From positions 3,228 through 48,447 of the forward strand of contig JAJYYI010000003.1 in NCBI GenBank assembly GCA_021801125.1: 45,220 bases of DNA, written 5' to 3'. The notes beneath the pieces are model-generated. The model made no database searches. It worked only from the letters and a program-made list of their open reading frames with translations, and was not told the origin of the DNA. Positions 8,410-16,756 of this stretch are shown here, piece by piece. The stretch comes from Deltaproteobacteria bacterium (GTDB lineage: Bacteria; Desulfobacterota; Binatia; Binatales; Binataceae). Position numbers and translations under genes: made by a program. How positions within the stretch are numbered: the first letter of the stretch is position 1; every line of letters starts with the position of its first letter.

Positions 8410-8531
8410 TACGAAAATGGCGGCGGTTTGTCCCTGGTTAACAGCTCGTGCTATTCAATATGCCGCTTATGGTCGACGTAATCAGATGCTGTAGTGATGT
8501 GAAGAGTTCCTTTGAGGAGCGGACGAGGGCA

Positions 8532-9206
8532 ATGGAACTAAATCGAGAACTGGAAGAATTTGTGAATAGCCAGATCGGCCGCACGGTTCGTCATCCTCTC
8601 ATTGAACAAATCGGAGAAGGCCGTCTGAGTCTTGCGCAGCTTAGGGTGTTTGCGCAGCAGTTCTACCATTTCCTTGCCGAAGCGGAATATCGATTCTCTG
8701 CGCTTAGCGTAGTTCGAAGCCCTGATTTGGAATCGGTCAAGCGGAATCTCGCGCATGCGGTGGACGAAGCTGGACACATGGAGCACTATCTGCGGTTTGC
8801 CGCGGTCTTAGGTTTGACCGAGCAAGATTTGGAGCAGAGCGAGCCGAAGCCAGGCGTCTTTCATTTTGCCAACTACTTCTATCGACTGAGTTTTTTCGCG
8901 ACACCCGCAGAGGTCGCCGCGGGAGCTGGGCTACCAGAAGGAGTTTTCGCCGCGCAGTGCGAGAGAATCGAGCAGGGGTTACTAAGGTACTATGGCTATT
9001 CTGGCGTCGAAGCTAAATTCTTTTCGCTGCATACCGTAGCCGATCGTGAACATGAGAAACTTCATTACTGGCGCATCGAACGACAAGTAACCACAGATAT
9101 AATGCGAAAGAAGGTAATGCGGGCTGCACGGCTGGGTTTCCAATACTACGTCGAGATGTTCGACGCCATCTTAGATGCGGTCAGTGAGCAGCGCCAGGAC
9201 GCGTAG
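8532..9206 (+). CDS. PqqC/TenA-fold heme-oxygenase-like diiron oxidase (CADD-like)
   Basis: The product is a 224-residue helical protein of the PqqC/TenA/CADD superfamily. FAQQFYHFLAEAEYRF is the helix-2 signature (Q-x-Y/F-x-x-x). The candidate metal ligands are E79 and H82 or H85 in DEAGHMEHYLRFA, a glutamate near 144-147 in QCERIEQGLL, and H167, D171 and H174 in HTVADREH. The H-x3-D-x2-H spacing is that of the CADD diiron site, whereas PqqC and TenA are metal-free. Family members do oxidative chemistry such as N-oxidation, C-C cleavage or self-sacrificing pABA formation. I chose the ATG at 8532 (upstream CGAGGG); earlier in-frame starts from 8448 add an unmatched tail. It closes the ANL/radical SAM run, and a hairpin follows. 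Confidence 0.8.
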   Translation: MELNRELEEFVNSQIGRTVRHPLIEQIGEGRLSLAQLRVFAQQFYHFLAEAEYRFSALSVVRSPDLESVKRNLAHAVDEAGHMEHYLRFAAVLGLTEQDLEQSEPKPGVFHFANYFYRLSFFATPAEVAAGAGLPEGVFAAQCERIEQGLLRYYGYSGVEAKFFSLHTVADREHEKLHYWRIERQVTTDIMRKKVMRAARLGFQYYVEMFDAILDAVSEQRQDA

Positions 9207-9244
9207 CGGGTCGCGAACGCTATCCTACTTAGGTCGAACGCTTG

Positions 9245-9278
9245 CCGGACGCCGGCCTGCGGGCAAGCCGGCGTCCGG
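9245..9278. terminator. 12-bp perfect hairpin between convergent genes
   Basis: Bases 9245-9256 and 9267-9278 are exact reverse complements with a 10-base loop. The stem can be extended by CTTG/CAAG after a small bulge. It sits between the 3' ends of the PqqC-like gene (plus) and the thiolase (minus), where a bidirectional terminator is expected. There is no T tract. Confidence 0.65.
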
Positions 9279-9319
9279 TATGGCAAGACTCGGTGGAGAT
9301 GGCCTCTGGCTGGAGCCGG

Positions 9320-10528
9320 TCAGATTCCTAAGATGTGTACGCTGACGGCCGCGGGTTCGTTTCGGATCATTCCGCCCGCGTTTTCCGTGAGTCCGACCTT
9401 CGGATTAGCGACCTGACGCTCGCCCGCCTCGCCTCGAAGCTGCCAGAAAATCTCGCAGATTTGTGCCACGCCGGTAGCGCCCACAGGATGGCCGCGAGCG
9501 ATTAAGCCGCCCGAGGGATTCACCGGAATTCTTCCGGTCAATTCGGTTGTCCCGTCGTCGACGAGCTTCCCTCCTTCGCCTGGCCGGCAGAGTCCCAACT
9601 CCTCGTAAAGAACGAGCTCGGCAGGCGAAGAGGCGTCGTGAAGCTCAATGACGCTGCAATCGTGCGGTCCAAGGCCCGCCGTCTCGTAGGCTTGATGTGC
9701 AGCACGCTCAACGCTCGCGCCTTCCTCACTGCCCGAAGCGAGCACTGAAGCGAGCACGCGAACGGGTTTCGCGGTATAGCGCCCGGCCATCGATTGTGGA
9801 CAGAGCAAGACCGCTGCCGCTCCGTCGCCAATCGGCGAGCACATCAGCCGGGTGAGCGGCTCGGCAATAAGAGGAGAGTTCAGGATGTCTTCCAGCGTGT
9901 AGACTTCGCGATACTGCGCGTACGGGTTTAAGCTTCCGTTGCGGTGGTTTTTTACCGCTACCCGCGCAAATTGTTCCTTGGTCGTCCCGTAGGTCTTCAT
10001 GTGCTTGCGCGCGAAGGAAGCGTAAAAGTCCATGAACATCGAATGAGAACTACCACCGCCGCTTTGTTCGCCTGCACCTTCGTGCGGCCGGCTCTGCAAC
10101 TGGGCTTTTAACGCTTGCATAGCTTCAACATCGACGGCCGAGGCGATCGCGGCAAAAGATCGCTTCTTGTCGCTGTGGTATAGTTTCTCCATGCCGAGGG
10201 CGAGCACCACATCGTACATCCCCGACGCCACGTACAACCACGCCAGATGGAAAGCCGTAGCCGCGCTGGCACAGGCGTTCTCGCAATTCACGACCGGTAT
10301 GCCGCTGATCCCCATTTCGCGCAGAACGACCTGTCCTCGCACGCACTCCTGGCCCGTGATAAGGCCAGCCATCGCGTTGCCCACGACGGCGGCCTGAATT
10401 CGCTCCTGCCCGACTCCCGCGGAGGCAAGAGCGCCGCTCACCGCGTCGCGTGCCAAGACCTTCATGCCTTTGTCAAGGTACTTGCCAAAACGGACCATTC
10501 CTGCGCCGATCACTGCTACTTCACGCAT
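9320..10528 (-). CDS. Thiolase family protein (SCP2/acetyl-CoA acetyltransferase-like)
   Basis: The product is a 402-residue thiolase-fold enzyme. The nucleophile is C86 in ENACASAA, the family's N-x-C-A-S-G/A loop. VIELHDASSPAE and NPSGGLIARGHPVGATG carry the conserved His residues. The last motif reads LTENAGG instead of C-x-G-G-G, so the second catalytic Cys of classical thiolases is absent, as in SCP-x/lipid-transfer-type thiolases. These act on branched or steroid-like beta-ketoacyl-CoAs or serve non-canonical condensations. I chose the ATG at 10528 because GGGGGA precedes it by a good distance; an in-frame GTG at 10555 is an alternative. It converges on the PqqC-like gene. Its relation to that cluster is uncertain. 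Confidence 0.9.
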   Translation of the reverse strand: MREVAVIGAGMVRFGKYLDKGMKVLARDAVSGALASAGVGQERIQAAVVGNAMAGLITGQECVRGQVVLREMGISGIPVVNCENACASAATAFHLAWLYVASGMYDVVLALGMEKLYHSDKKRSFAAIASAVDVEAMQALKAQLQSRPHEGAGEQSGGGSSHSMFMDFYASFARKHMKTYGTTKEQFARVAVKNHRNGSLNPYAQYREVYTLEDILNSPLIAEPLTRLMCSPIGDGAAAVLLCPQSMAGRYTAKPVRVLASVLASGSEEGASVERAAHQAYETAGLGPHDCSVIELHDASSPAELVLYEELGLCRPGEGGKLVDDGTTELTGRIPVNPSGGLIARGHPVGATGVAQICEIFWQLRGEAGERQVANPKVGLTENAGGMIRNEPAAVSVHILGI

Positions 10529-10764
10529 GACGAATCCCCCGGAGTGAGATGACACACCCTCTAATACGCTTATATCACCTCCCCCTGCAGCTAGCTAGGC
10601 CGCTGCCAGGCGGTGAGGCGGCCGTATGATGCGGATTGCGCGCCCATAGCCTAACAGGCGGTAGAAGTTCACAAACGATCGCTGCGATTCAGCCCTGTTG
10701 CGGATTATTGGTCGCATTATAGACGACAGGTTAAACTAGTCAGCGGCCGGAAACTGTAGTCTCC

Positions 10765-11688
10765 ATGGAGTTATTTCGAGAACCGTCGCAGCCGCCAAGT
10801 GGAGTCTATCGAGTTGCCGCGCTTGGCGACTTCGATGGGGTTCACCTGGGCCATCAATCGGTAATCCAACTTGGTCTCAAGCGCGCTCGGGAGACCGGGA
10901 CGTGCTTTTGCCTTATAACCTTTAATCCGCCGCTTGCGAAAATAGGAAGAGGCGCCCAAGAGATCTGCCTTTTAACGACGGTGGACGATAAGGTTGAGCT
11001 TTTTCGCTCTCTCGGGGTTCACGCGGTTTGGATCGCCCATCCCCCGCGGGACGGACTTGCGCGCGCGCCGCAATCACTACTCGAACGTTATGTAGCGCGA
11101 GGGCTTGGCGCCACCGAGTTCGCAACCGGAAGCGTTTGCCGCTCTCTAGGCCCTGATGCACCAGGCGCCAGCGCGTTGACCAAGGTCGCCGCTCAACTCG
11201 GCATAGGTACGCTCAGAGCGGACGCCGTGTCCATGGCGGGGGGAGTCATCAGTTCCAGTCGCGTCCGTAGCCTTGTCGAATCAGCGCGCGTTCGAGAGGC
11301 GGCGCGCCTTCTAGGCAGGCCGCATTTCGTTTGCGGCATCGTGGTGCATGGCCGCGGCAGAGGCCGCGCGTTCGGCTTTCCCAGCGCCAACGTGAGTGCT
11401 GAAACGGAATGTCTTCCTCCCAACGGCGTCTACGCTTGCCGGGCGATTTTCCGCGATGCTTCTTATCCGGCGATTGTCAGTATCGGGCCGCGCCCGACCT
11501 TCGACGATGACGAGAAAGCCGTGGAAGCCCACATCATAGGGTTCGACGGCGACCTTTACGGCGCGAGAATCAAGCTAGAAGTGGTTGAACTTTTACGCGC
11601 CCAGCAAAAATTTGATTCGCCGGCACTTCTTGCTCGCCAGATAGAGCGCGACATCATCCGCGTGGGACAAGTTCTGGAAAAGTACTGA
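10765..11688 (+). CDS. ribF: RibF-type riboflavin kinase/FAD synthetase
   Basis: The product has 307 residues, standard for bifunctional RibF. The N-terminal nucleotidyltransferase has GDFDGVHLGH (residues 21-30) and ISSSRVR (162-168). The flavokinase domain has GRPHFVCGIVVHGRGRGRAFGFPSANV (184-210), PPNGVY, the SIGPRPTF metal/ATP motif and VEAHIIGFDGDLYG. Together these convert riboflavin to FMN and FAD. The adenylyltransferase half is unusual: the TFEPHP motif reads TFNPPL, and the G-x-D-F-x-F-G-x-x-x-x-G segment reads GATEFATGSVCRSLG, so FAD synthesis may be impaired or altered. It stands alone, divergent from the thiolase. It may be the sole RibF of the genome or a second, specialised copy. 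Confidence 0.88.
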   Translation: MELFREPSQPPSGVYRVAALGDFDGVHLGHQSVIQLGLKRARETGTCFCLITFNPPLAKIGRGAQEICLLTTVDDKVELFRSLGVHAVWIAHPPRDGLARAPQSLLERYVARGLGATEFATGSVCRSLGPDAPGASALTKVAAQLGIGTLRADAVSMAGGVISSSRVRSLVESARVREAARLLGRPHFVCGIVVHGRGRGRAFGFPSANVSAETECLPPNGVYACRAIFRDASYPAIVSIGPRPTFDDDEKAVEAHIIGFDGDLYGARIKLEVVELLRAQQKFDSPALLARQIERDIIRVGQVLEKY

Positions 11689-11807
11689 CGCTCTTGCTCG
11701 CCTTCGAAAAAGAACCCCGTTTTGCGATGACCAGCGAGTCTGGTTAAACGTAACGGTCGTCGTGTCCTAGCCTTCGCTAGCCTCGGGGGATTCACTTCTA
11801 TGCTGGC

Positions 11808-12044
11808 CTAGCAAACTATTTTTGGCCAGGCCTCGTTGAATAACTTGTAATTATCGTCGTCTGTATCGTAATGTTTGTCGGCGTCTCGGAGGTTAATAGA
11901 GCTTATTAAGATCGCAGTGACAGCGTTCTTCAGGTTATCGTCCGTTTGCGAAGGGTCGATTCCGCGCTCGATCATACGATCTTTTGTGGCGGAAATTTCT
12001 AGCAGCGCTTCTGTCTGGGGCGGAGTCGATTCTATCTCATGCAC
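11808..12044 (-). CDS. Possible small acidic hypothetical protein (78 aa)
   Basis: A GTG-started frame encodes a hydrophilic, Asp-rich product with the central segment DDNLKNAVTAILISSINLRD. Composition is protein-like, with hydrophobic residues spaced as in amphipathic helices and no Arg/Pro runs. An AGAGTGAG stretch lies 5' of the start within reach of a ribosome. No family is recognised. The neighbourhood (11.7-12.45 kb) is AT-richer than the rest and otherwise empty, so it could be chance. Confidence 0.4.
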   Translation of the reverse strand: MHEIESTPPQTEALLEISATKDRMIERGIDPSQTDDNLKNAVTAILISSINLRDADKHYDTDDDNYKLFNEAWPKIVC

Positions 12045-12449
12045 GAGTGCTCACTCTCTGTATGGATAAGCGGCAAATGCTTCGAGGAGATTACTTAAAA
12101 ACTTGATCGCTTTGGGGCGCCGATGAAGAAAAAAATAGGCGAGCCGCTTTCTAGGCGGGGAACAATGAGTGGGTGGTCTGCCTCCGATTGGAACTGGTCG
12201 ATCTTCGAAACCATGGCGCTGGGGCGCACGGTGTTTGCTGCTTTTAAAGTCTCGGCGTCATATCCGGCTGAGCCTGTTTCATCCGGATGTTTCGTTGGGG
12301 TTGGTCAGCGACTCGCTGCGTATCCACGAGTTAAATAACAAAAGGGTCGCGGTTCCCAGCTAAGCACGCAACGCTATCGCGGTTGGTTGAGTGCGGGTGC
12401 GTTGCGCCCCGCTTCAAGCACGTGTTGGGCTCGGCGCGGCAGTAAACCA
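12045..12449. other. 405 bases with no supported gene
   Basis: Short open frames occur on the plus strand at 12123-12363, but they give Trp/Arg-rich unstructured products without ribosome sites. I see no repeat, hairpin or RNA motif. Confidence 0.5.
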
Positions 12450-14039
12450 ATGCGCGTATTTCTCATTCACATTCGTGATCCGCAATTTTATGCCCTGCCG
12501 ACCGATGCCCGCAGTCCGAAGGGAAATTTCCGCGTCATGGGGTTCCCGCCGATTGGAATAATGTCGCTCTCGGCCGTGCTCAAACGCGCCGGCCATGAGT
12601 GCGTCATGTTCGATCAGGCCAACCCCGAGACGCCCAATGCGGTTATCATCGAAGAGATCCGCAGGCAGCGGCCCGCACTGGTCGGACTCAGTTTCCTTAG
12701 CACCACGAGCTACCCGTACGCCAAGATCCTCGCGCGCCAGATTCGCGCCGCCGATGCGCACGTTCGACTAGCCTTCGGGGGGGTGTTTGCGACACTCAAT
12801 GCTGCGCCGGTAAAGCAGCAGTGCCCGGAGGTGGATTTTGTCTGCCGCGGGGATGGCGAACAACTCCTGCTCGATCTGCTCGATCGCCTGGATGATCCCG
12901 CGACGGTTGCCGGGCTAACGTGGGCAAAAGACGACAAGGTGGTAAGCAATCCGAACCGGCCGCTGGACCGCAACCTCGATCAGTGGCCCTTCCCCGACCG
13001 CGAGAGTCTGCCGCTGGATTTTATCGAATCGATGCCTCTCGACGTGCCGGCGGTCCTGTCGATGGAACGGTTCACGACCATGCAGACCTCGCGCGGTTGT
13101 CCGTGGCCGTGCGTGTTCTGCGACATTCCCATGTTCAACGAAGGCAAGTGGCGCGCGCGCAGCCCGCAGCACGTCGTAGAGGAGTTTAACCACCTTCAAC
13201 GCCTCGGCTACGGGGCCGTATACTTCGTCGACGACCACTTTTTACTGCAGCCCAAGCGTATAGAGGCGATCTGCAAAGGTATCAACGACGCCGGAGTCAC
13301 CATTCAGTGGGGCTGCGAGGGACGAGTTGATTCGGTGGCGCAGCATCTTTTCCCGGTCATGGCGAAAGCGCACTGCCGGACATTAATGTTTGGTATCGAG
13401 AGCGGCAGCCAGAGGGTGCTCGACAGGCTCAAGAAAGGGCAGACGTTGGCTGAGGTGGAAACGGCGGTGATCAACGCCAAGAAAGCGGGGATCGAGCTGG
13501 TCCACGGGTTCTTCGTGGTCGGCAGCCCCGACGAGACCGTCGAGGACATGCGGGCAACCTTCGACTTTGCCGCGAAGCTCCCGCTTGACACGTTCGCCTT
13601 CAATCGCCTTTGCGTGTACCGCGGCACCCCGCTGTGGCAGGAGTATCTGAGACGCGGTTTGGTCAATGACACGGAAGATTGGTACAAGTATTTCAAGTGC
13701 TCGGAAATTGATCCCACCTGTTTGATTGGCGAGGTGATCAATGCGGAGCGTACCGCCGGATTAAAGCGGCTGTTCCGCTACAAGCTCACCCACTATCCGC
13801 TGCAGACTCTGCGGCTGTTGCGGCGCTTTCTGCGCCATATGCGGCTGCGCGATGTCGTTTATCTGTTAATCAAGCCGTTCCTCGGCGCAAAGCGGGGGTC
13901 AACGAAGAACGAGGTGCTCTCCAGGGCCGTCGAGCACGGTGCACAGAAGGATGCGGCAGCTCTCCTCACGCGGGTTTCCGATGCACTGCTCACGAAGGCG
14001 GTGACTCCGTCAAGCAGCGGGCCATCGGGGACGCCTTGA
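12450..14039 (+). CDS. Cobalamin-binding-domain radical SAM protein (class B type)
   Basis: The product has 529 residues. Residues 1-150 form a B12-binding-like Rossmann domain (PPIGIMSLSAVLKRAGHECVMFD; VDFVCRGDGE). The SAM domain follows, with the 4Fe-4S cysteines C217, C221 and C224 in TSRGCPWPCVFCD. GIESGSQRVLDRLKKGQT is the strand 4-5 segment typical of B12-radical SAM and elongator-like enzymes. About 120 C-terminal residues are Arg/Leu-rich helices (PLQTLRLLRRFLRHMRLRDVV cut into two amphipathic runs), perhaps for membrane contact as in HpnP/BchE relatives. The reaction cannot be named. Methylation of an sp3 or sp2 carbon, or ring formation, is typical. I chose the ATG at 12450; the preceding 21 codons look non-coding. 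No pathway partners adjoin it. Confidence 0.85.
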   Translation: MRVFLIHIRDPQFYALPTDARSPKGNFRVMGFPPIGIMSLSAVLKRAGHECVMFDQANPETPNAVIIEEIRRQRPALVGLSFLSTTSYPYAKILARQIRAADAHVRLAFGGVFATLNAAPVKQQCPEVDFVCRGDGEQLLLDLLDRLDDPATVAGLTWAKDDKVVSNPNRPLDRNLDQWPFPDRESLPLDFIESMPLDVPAVLSMERFTTMQTSRGCPWPCVFCDIPMFNEGKWRARSPQHVVEEFNHLQRLGYGAVYFVDDHFLLQPKRIEAICKGINDAGVTIQWGCEGRVDSVAQHLFPVMAKAHCRTLMFGIESGSQRVLDRLKKGQTLAEVETAVINAKKAGIELVHGFFVVGSPDETVEDMRATFDFAAKLPLDTFAFNRLCVYRGTPLWQEYLRRGLVNDTEDWYKYFKCSEIDPTCLIGEVINAERTAGLKRLFRYKLTHYPLQTLRLLRRFLRHMRLRDVVYLLIKPFLGAKRGSTKNEVLSRAVEHGAQKDAAALLTRVSDALLTKAVTPSSSGPSGTP

Positions 14040-14107
14040 GGCGCGCCAGCGAACGAACTCGCACCAACTCCGTGGTTTACATCTTTGCCGGCCTGGCGGG
14101 AACGTGA

Positions 14108-14209
14108 AGTCGGCGGCAGTTCCTTTAGTGCCGCTTCCGACACCTGCTTGATGCCTCGCAACGGAGGCTCTCTGGGAATCCGTTGTTCTAGATTCACCAC
14201 CATCAACAC
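14108..14209 (-). pseudogene. Remnant of IS5-family transposase N-terminus
   Basis: On the minus strand the translation reads MVVNLEQRIPREPPLRGIKQ followed by VSEAALKELPPT. This is close to the opening of IS5/IS1182-type transposases (N-x-E-Q-R-I-P-x-D-H-P-L-R-x-I-K...D-x-A-L-x-x-L-x-P-x-F). The similarity stops abruptly; the frame then runs into unrelated sequence that overlaps the 3' end of the radical SAM gene. No DDE domain and no terminal inverted repeats were found nearby, so this is a dead fragment. Confidence 0.6.
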
Positions 14210-14574
14210 CGACCGCTGCCGCCGCTCTTCTCCAGGCATCCGCCGCTTCCTCCTCTGCCGCCCTCAACTACCAGTATACAGGAACCTTGTGGCGTGGGTT
14301 TTTCAACGGCCTGCTAGAGAACCTGTTTAAGGGCGAGTCGTAGAATCTGCGTGCCTTGGTAGGGAACCTGCTCGATCTAATGCCTTGCGGCTGCCGAAAG
14401 ACACGATGTTTGCGGTCCTTCGAACGTCAAATCGGAGGTGCGAGAGTGACGGTGGAGCCGATCTCGTGCGCCAGCAAGCAACTCGCCCCGACGATCAGCC
14501 TTCTGGTGGAGGTAGCCGGATGCTCTTTGCTCAACCATGCTACGCGCGACGACTCGGCGCAGGGTCAAGCCGCG

Positions 14575-15115
14575 TAGGGTCGCGTTGAAGAAAACCCGGA
14601 GAATCGGCCGTTCTTTCGCCCCGAGCATCAGCTAGGCCAGCACGGTACGAAGACTTGGTTGGACCATTTCATCGAGGTCGACCCCGGAACCTTCAACGTG
14701 CCGGTCGCTTAGCAATATCTTAGAAAGCCGCCCGCCCGCACCGCTGTGCTGCCCTTCGGCGATATGGGGAGCGCCTTTCGCGTGGACAGGGTGAAGATTA
14801 CTCCCGCCGAGGCGATGAACGCCTCGACTGGTTCTGGACCTACGCGCAGCGCTTGCGCAAAGCGATGCAGACCTGAATGGCCGAGCGGGAGTTCTTTCTC
14901 GCCAACCCGTTGAGTGTCGACGCCGTGCTGAAAAGCCATTGGGTCGACACCGTCGCGAAATTGCATCGCGTGCCGCCGCAGGAACTCGGCTTGTGGCTTG
15001 GTGCCTCGGGCTGGTGTCCGGCTGGAGACTCGCAGTTGACGCGAGACTGGTTTCAGCGCGCGATGGAAGTACGCTCGAGCGCGCCGAAGGTTCACGATTC
15101 ACCTAGCAGGCCCTG
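14575..15115 (+). pseudogene. Frame-disrupted coding remnant of unknown family
   Basis: Protein-like stretches follow one another in different plus-strand frames. One carries FFRPEHQLGQHGTKTWLDHF and ends at a TAG near 14709. The next reads PPARTAVLPFGDMGSAFRVD. Then come DERLDWFWTYAQRLRKAMQT with a TGA at 14874-14876, and a stretch from 14877 including LSVDAVLKSHWVDTVAKLH and ELGLWLGASGWCP. The succession with frame shifts and stops suggests one decayed gene. I recognise no family. It lies between the transposase remnant and the tRNA. Confidence 0.45.
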
Positions 15116-15370
15116 ATGGCGCCGACTCTTCCAGATGTCGCCATCAATTCCGCCACCAACCTCCTGAATCTCCGCGACATTGTCATGGATCGCGCCGAAG
15201 AAGAGGCTTGCCGCGAAATCGTGCACCGAATCCCGATGTCCGAAAAGCTGCGCAATTTTGCCGAAGAGCACGGGCGGCGCTATGACCGGGTGGCCGAAGG
15301 GCGCGACGTCGCTGTCCCCGCCAGCGATCCGAGCCCCTCGCACGGACGCCCCAGCGCGAATCTCACTTGA
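15116..15370 (+). CDS. Doubtful hypothetical frame (84 aa) in decayed region
   Basis: The frame starts at the end of the preceding remnant and has a plausible helical middle (DIVMDRAEEEACREIVHRIP), but its tail is Pro/Ser-rich. No ribosome site or family match is visible. It may be another piece of the same decayed locus. The bases from 15371 to 15684 hold no gene that I can see. Confidence 0.25.
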   Translation: MAPTLPDVAINSATNLLNLRDIVMDRAEEEACREIVHRIPMSEKLRNFAEEHGRRYDRVAEGRDVAVPASDPSPSHGRPSANLT

Positions 15371-15684
15371 CTTAGGGGTTCCTGCTACTTGGGCGATTCT
15401 TGAAGCCCCCGTCGCCGATGGCGTGAGGTTTCCCTGAGCACTTGCCCGCTCGCGTGGCTGATCACGGGAAGTCGACGGGCTGGCGTTGAGGAAAGCCCTG
15501 GGAGGGTGTTAGTGCAATTCCCGCGAGCTGGCAGCGTTCTCGTTCCGCCGTTTATGAAAGCGCGGAAATTAAGACCGGAACCATCTGCCCTCGAAGGCCC
15601 TGGCGCCTTTTCTCATTCTCCCCGCGATTCAAGCCGAATTGGCCTTGCGTGTGCAATTAGTTGAATTCAGGGGTTTTTGGGGGG

Positions 15685-15758
15685 TGAGCCGTCCGGGACT
15701 CGAACCCGGGACCCTCTGATTAAAAGTCAGATGCTCTAACCGCCTGAGCTAACGGCTC
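15685..15758 (-). tRNA. tRNA-Lys (anticodon TTT)
   Basis: Read on the minus strand, the acceptor stem GAGCCGT pairs with ACGGCTC. The D-arm is GCTC...GAGC, the anticodon arm is TCTGA-CTTTTAA-TCAGA, and the T-arm is CCGGG-TTCGAGT-CCCGG, followed by discriminator A. The anticodon TTT gives lysine. The CCA end is not fully encoded (the next bases are CCC). The 3' side faces the decayed region at 14.1-15.4 kb, the usual side for integration at tRNA genes. Confidence 0.97.
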
Positions 15759-15895
15759 ACCGGAAAGGCGGGGCAAAAGCCTGACCTTAGCGTAACTCTT
15801 CACGCTTGAAAAGCGCCAATACGTCCGCAGTCTCTTGGCGGTTTGACGGCGCGGGATGATGATGCGCCGACACTGCGGAGCGTCAATCGAGCGCG

Positions 15896-16756
15896 CTAAG
15901 CCTTGTAACGCGACTGAGTCTGGTCCCATTCATCAGCGCCGAAGCGCTCGAAAAGCTCGCGTATCGTTAGCGGATGCTCCGTCGCGGGTATTGCCCCGCT
16001 CTGCGTTATAGCTCGCAGCACTAGCTCGCACGTTTCAATCACCGCGGCGAGCAGCATCGTAGGCAGAATCGCGATACGGTAGCCGAACGCTTGCGCCTGC
16101 TTGAGCGTTACCGGCGGACTTTTGCCGCCTTGCACGATATTTAGGAGGCACGGTCCTTTTACCAACCGAGGTATCACACGAAGCTGCTCTTCCGTTTGCG
16201 GTGCCTCCACAAAAGCCACATCGGCACCCTCGGCGAGCGCGTCGTTTGCGCGCACGATCGCTTCGTCGAAGCCGGCCACAGCGATGGCGTCGGTGCGCGC
16301 GATGATGACGAAGTCCGGGTCGTGGCGCTCGCCCGCCGCGGCACTGATTTTGGAGAGGAACTCTGCCCTTGGAACAATCTCCTTGTGCTCGAGGTGCCCG
16401 CATTTTTTCGGAAACACCTGGTCTTCGATATGAATGGCCGCCACGCCGCGCTTTTCAAACTCCCGCACGGTCCGCGCAACGTTGAGTTCGTTGCCGTACC
16501 CGGTATCCGCGTCGGCGATGACCGGGACGCGAACGGCGGCGGCGATGGCGCCCGCGTTCGCGACCATCTCGGACATCGTGATTAGCCCGTAGTCGGGAAA
16601 GCCTAAGCGGCTGGCCGAGGTCCCCGCGCCGGTCATGTAGACGGCTGGAAAGCCGGCTTGGTCGATGAGCTTGGCGGTGACGCAGTCATAGGCGCCAGGG
16701 GCAATGATAAGCCCTTCTTTCAGCAACATCTCACGCAGTACTCCACTGGCGCCCAA
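15896..16756 (-). CDS. Isocitrate lyase/PEP mutase family protein (methylisocitrate lyase-like)
   Basis: The product is a 286-residue TIM-barrel enzyme of the PEP mutase/isocitrate lyase superfamily. GAYDCVTAKLIDQAGFPAVY opens the barrel. PVIADADTGYGN (78-89) carries the Mg-binding aspartates. EDQVFPKKCGH (111-121) holds the catalytic loop Cys of the lyase branch (K-K/R-C-G-H), absent from true PEP mutases, which points to a C-C lyase such as 2-methylisocitrate or dimethylmalate lyase. No methylcitrate synthase or dehydratase adjoins it, so propionate degradation is not supported by context. It lies upstream of the tRNA on the same strand, 137 bases away. Confidence 0.92.
   Translation of the reverse strand: MGASGVLREMLLKEGLIIAPGAYDCVTAKLIDQAGFPAVYMTGAGTSASRLGFPDYGLITMSEMVANAGAIAAAVRVPVIADADTGYGNELNVARTVREFEKRGVAAIHIEDQVFPKKCGHLEHKEIVPRAEFLSKISAAAGERHDPDFVIIARTDAIAVAGFDEAIVRANDALAEGADVAFVEAPQTEEQLRVIPRLVKGPCLLNIVQGGKSPPVTLKQAQAFGYRIAILPTMLLAAVIETCELVLRAITQSGAIPATEHPLTIRELFERFGADEWDQTQSRYKA

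Noticed and set aside
12123-12363. Small plus-strand frames of 64-71 codons
   Set aside because: They are overlapping alternatives in two frames with unlikely composition and no ribosome site.
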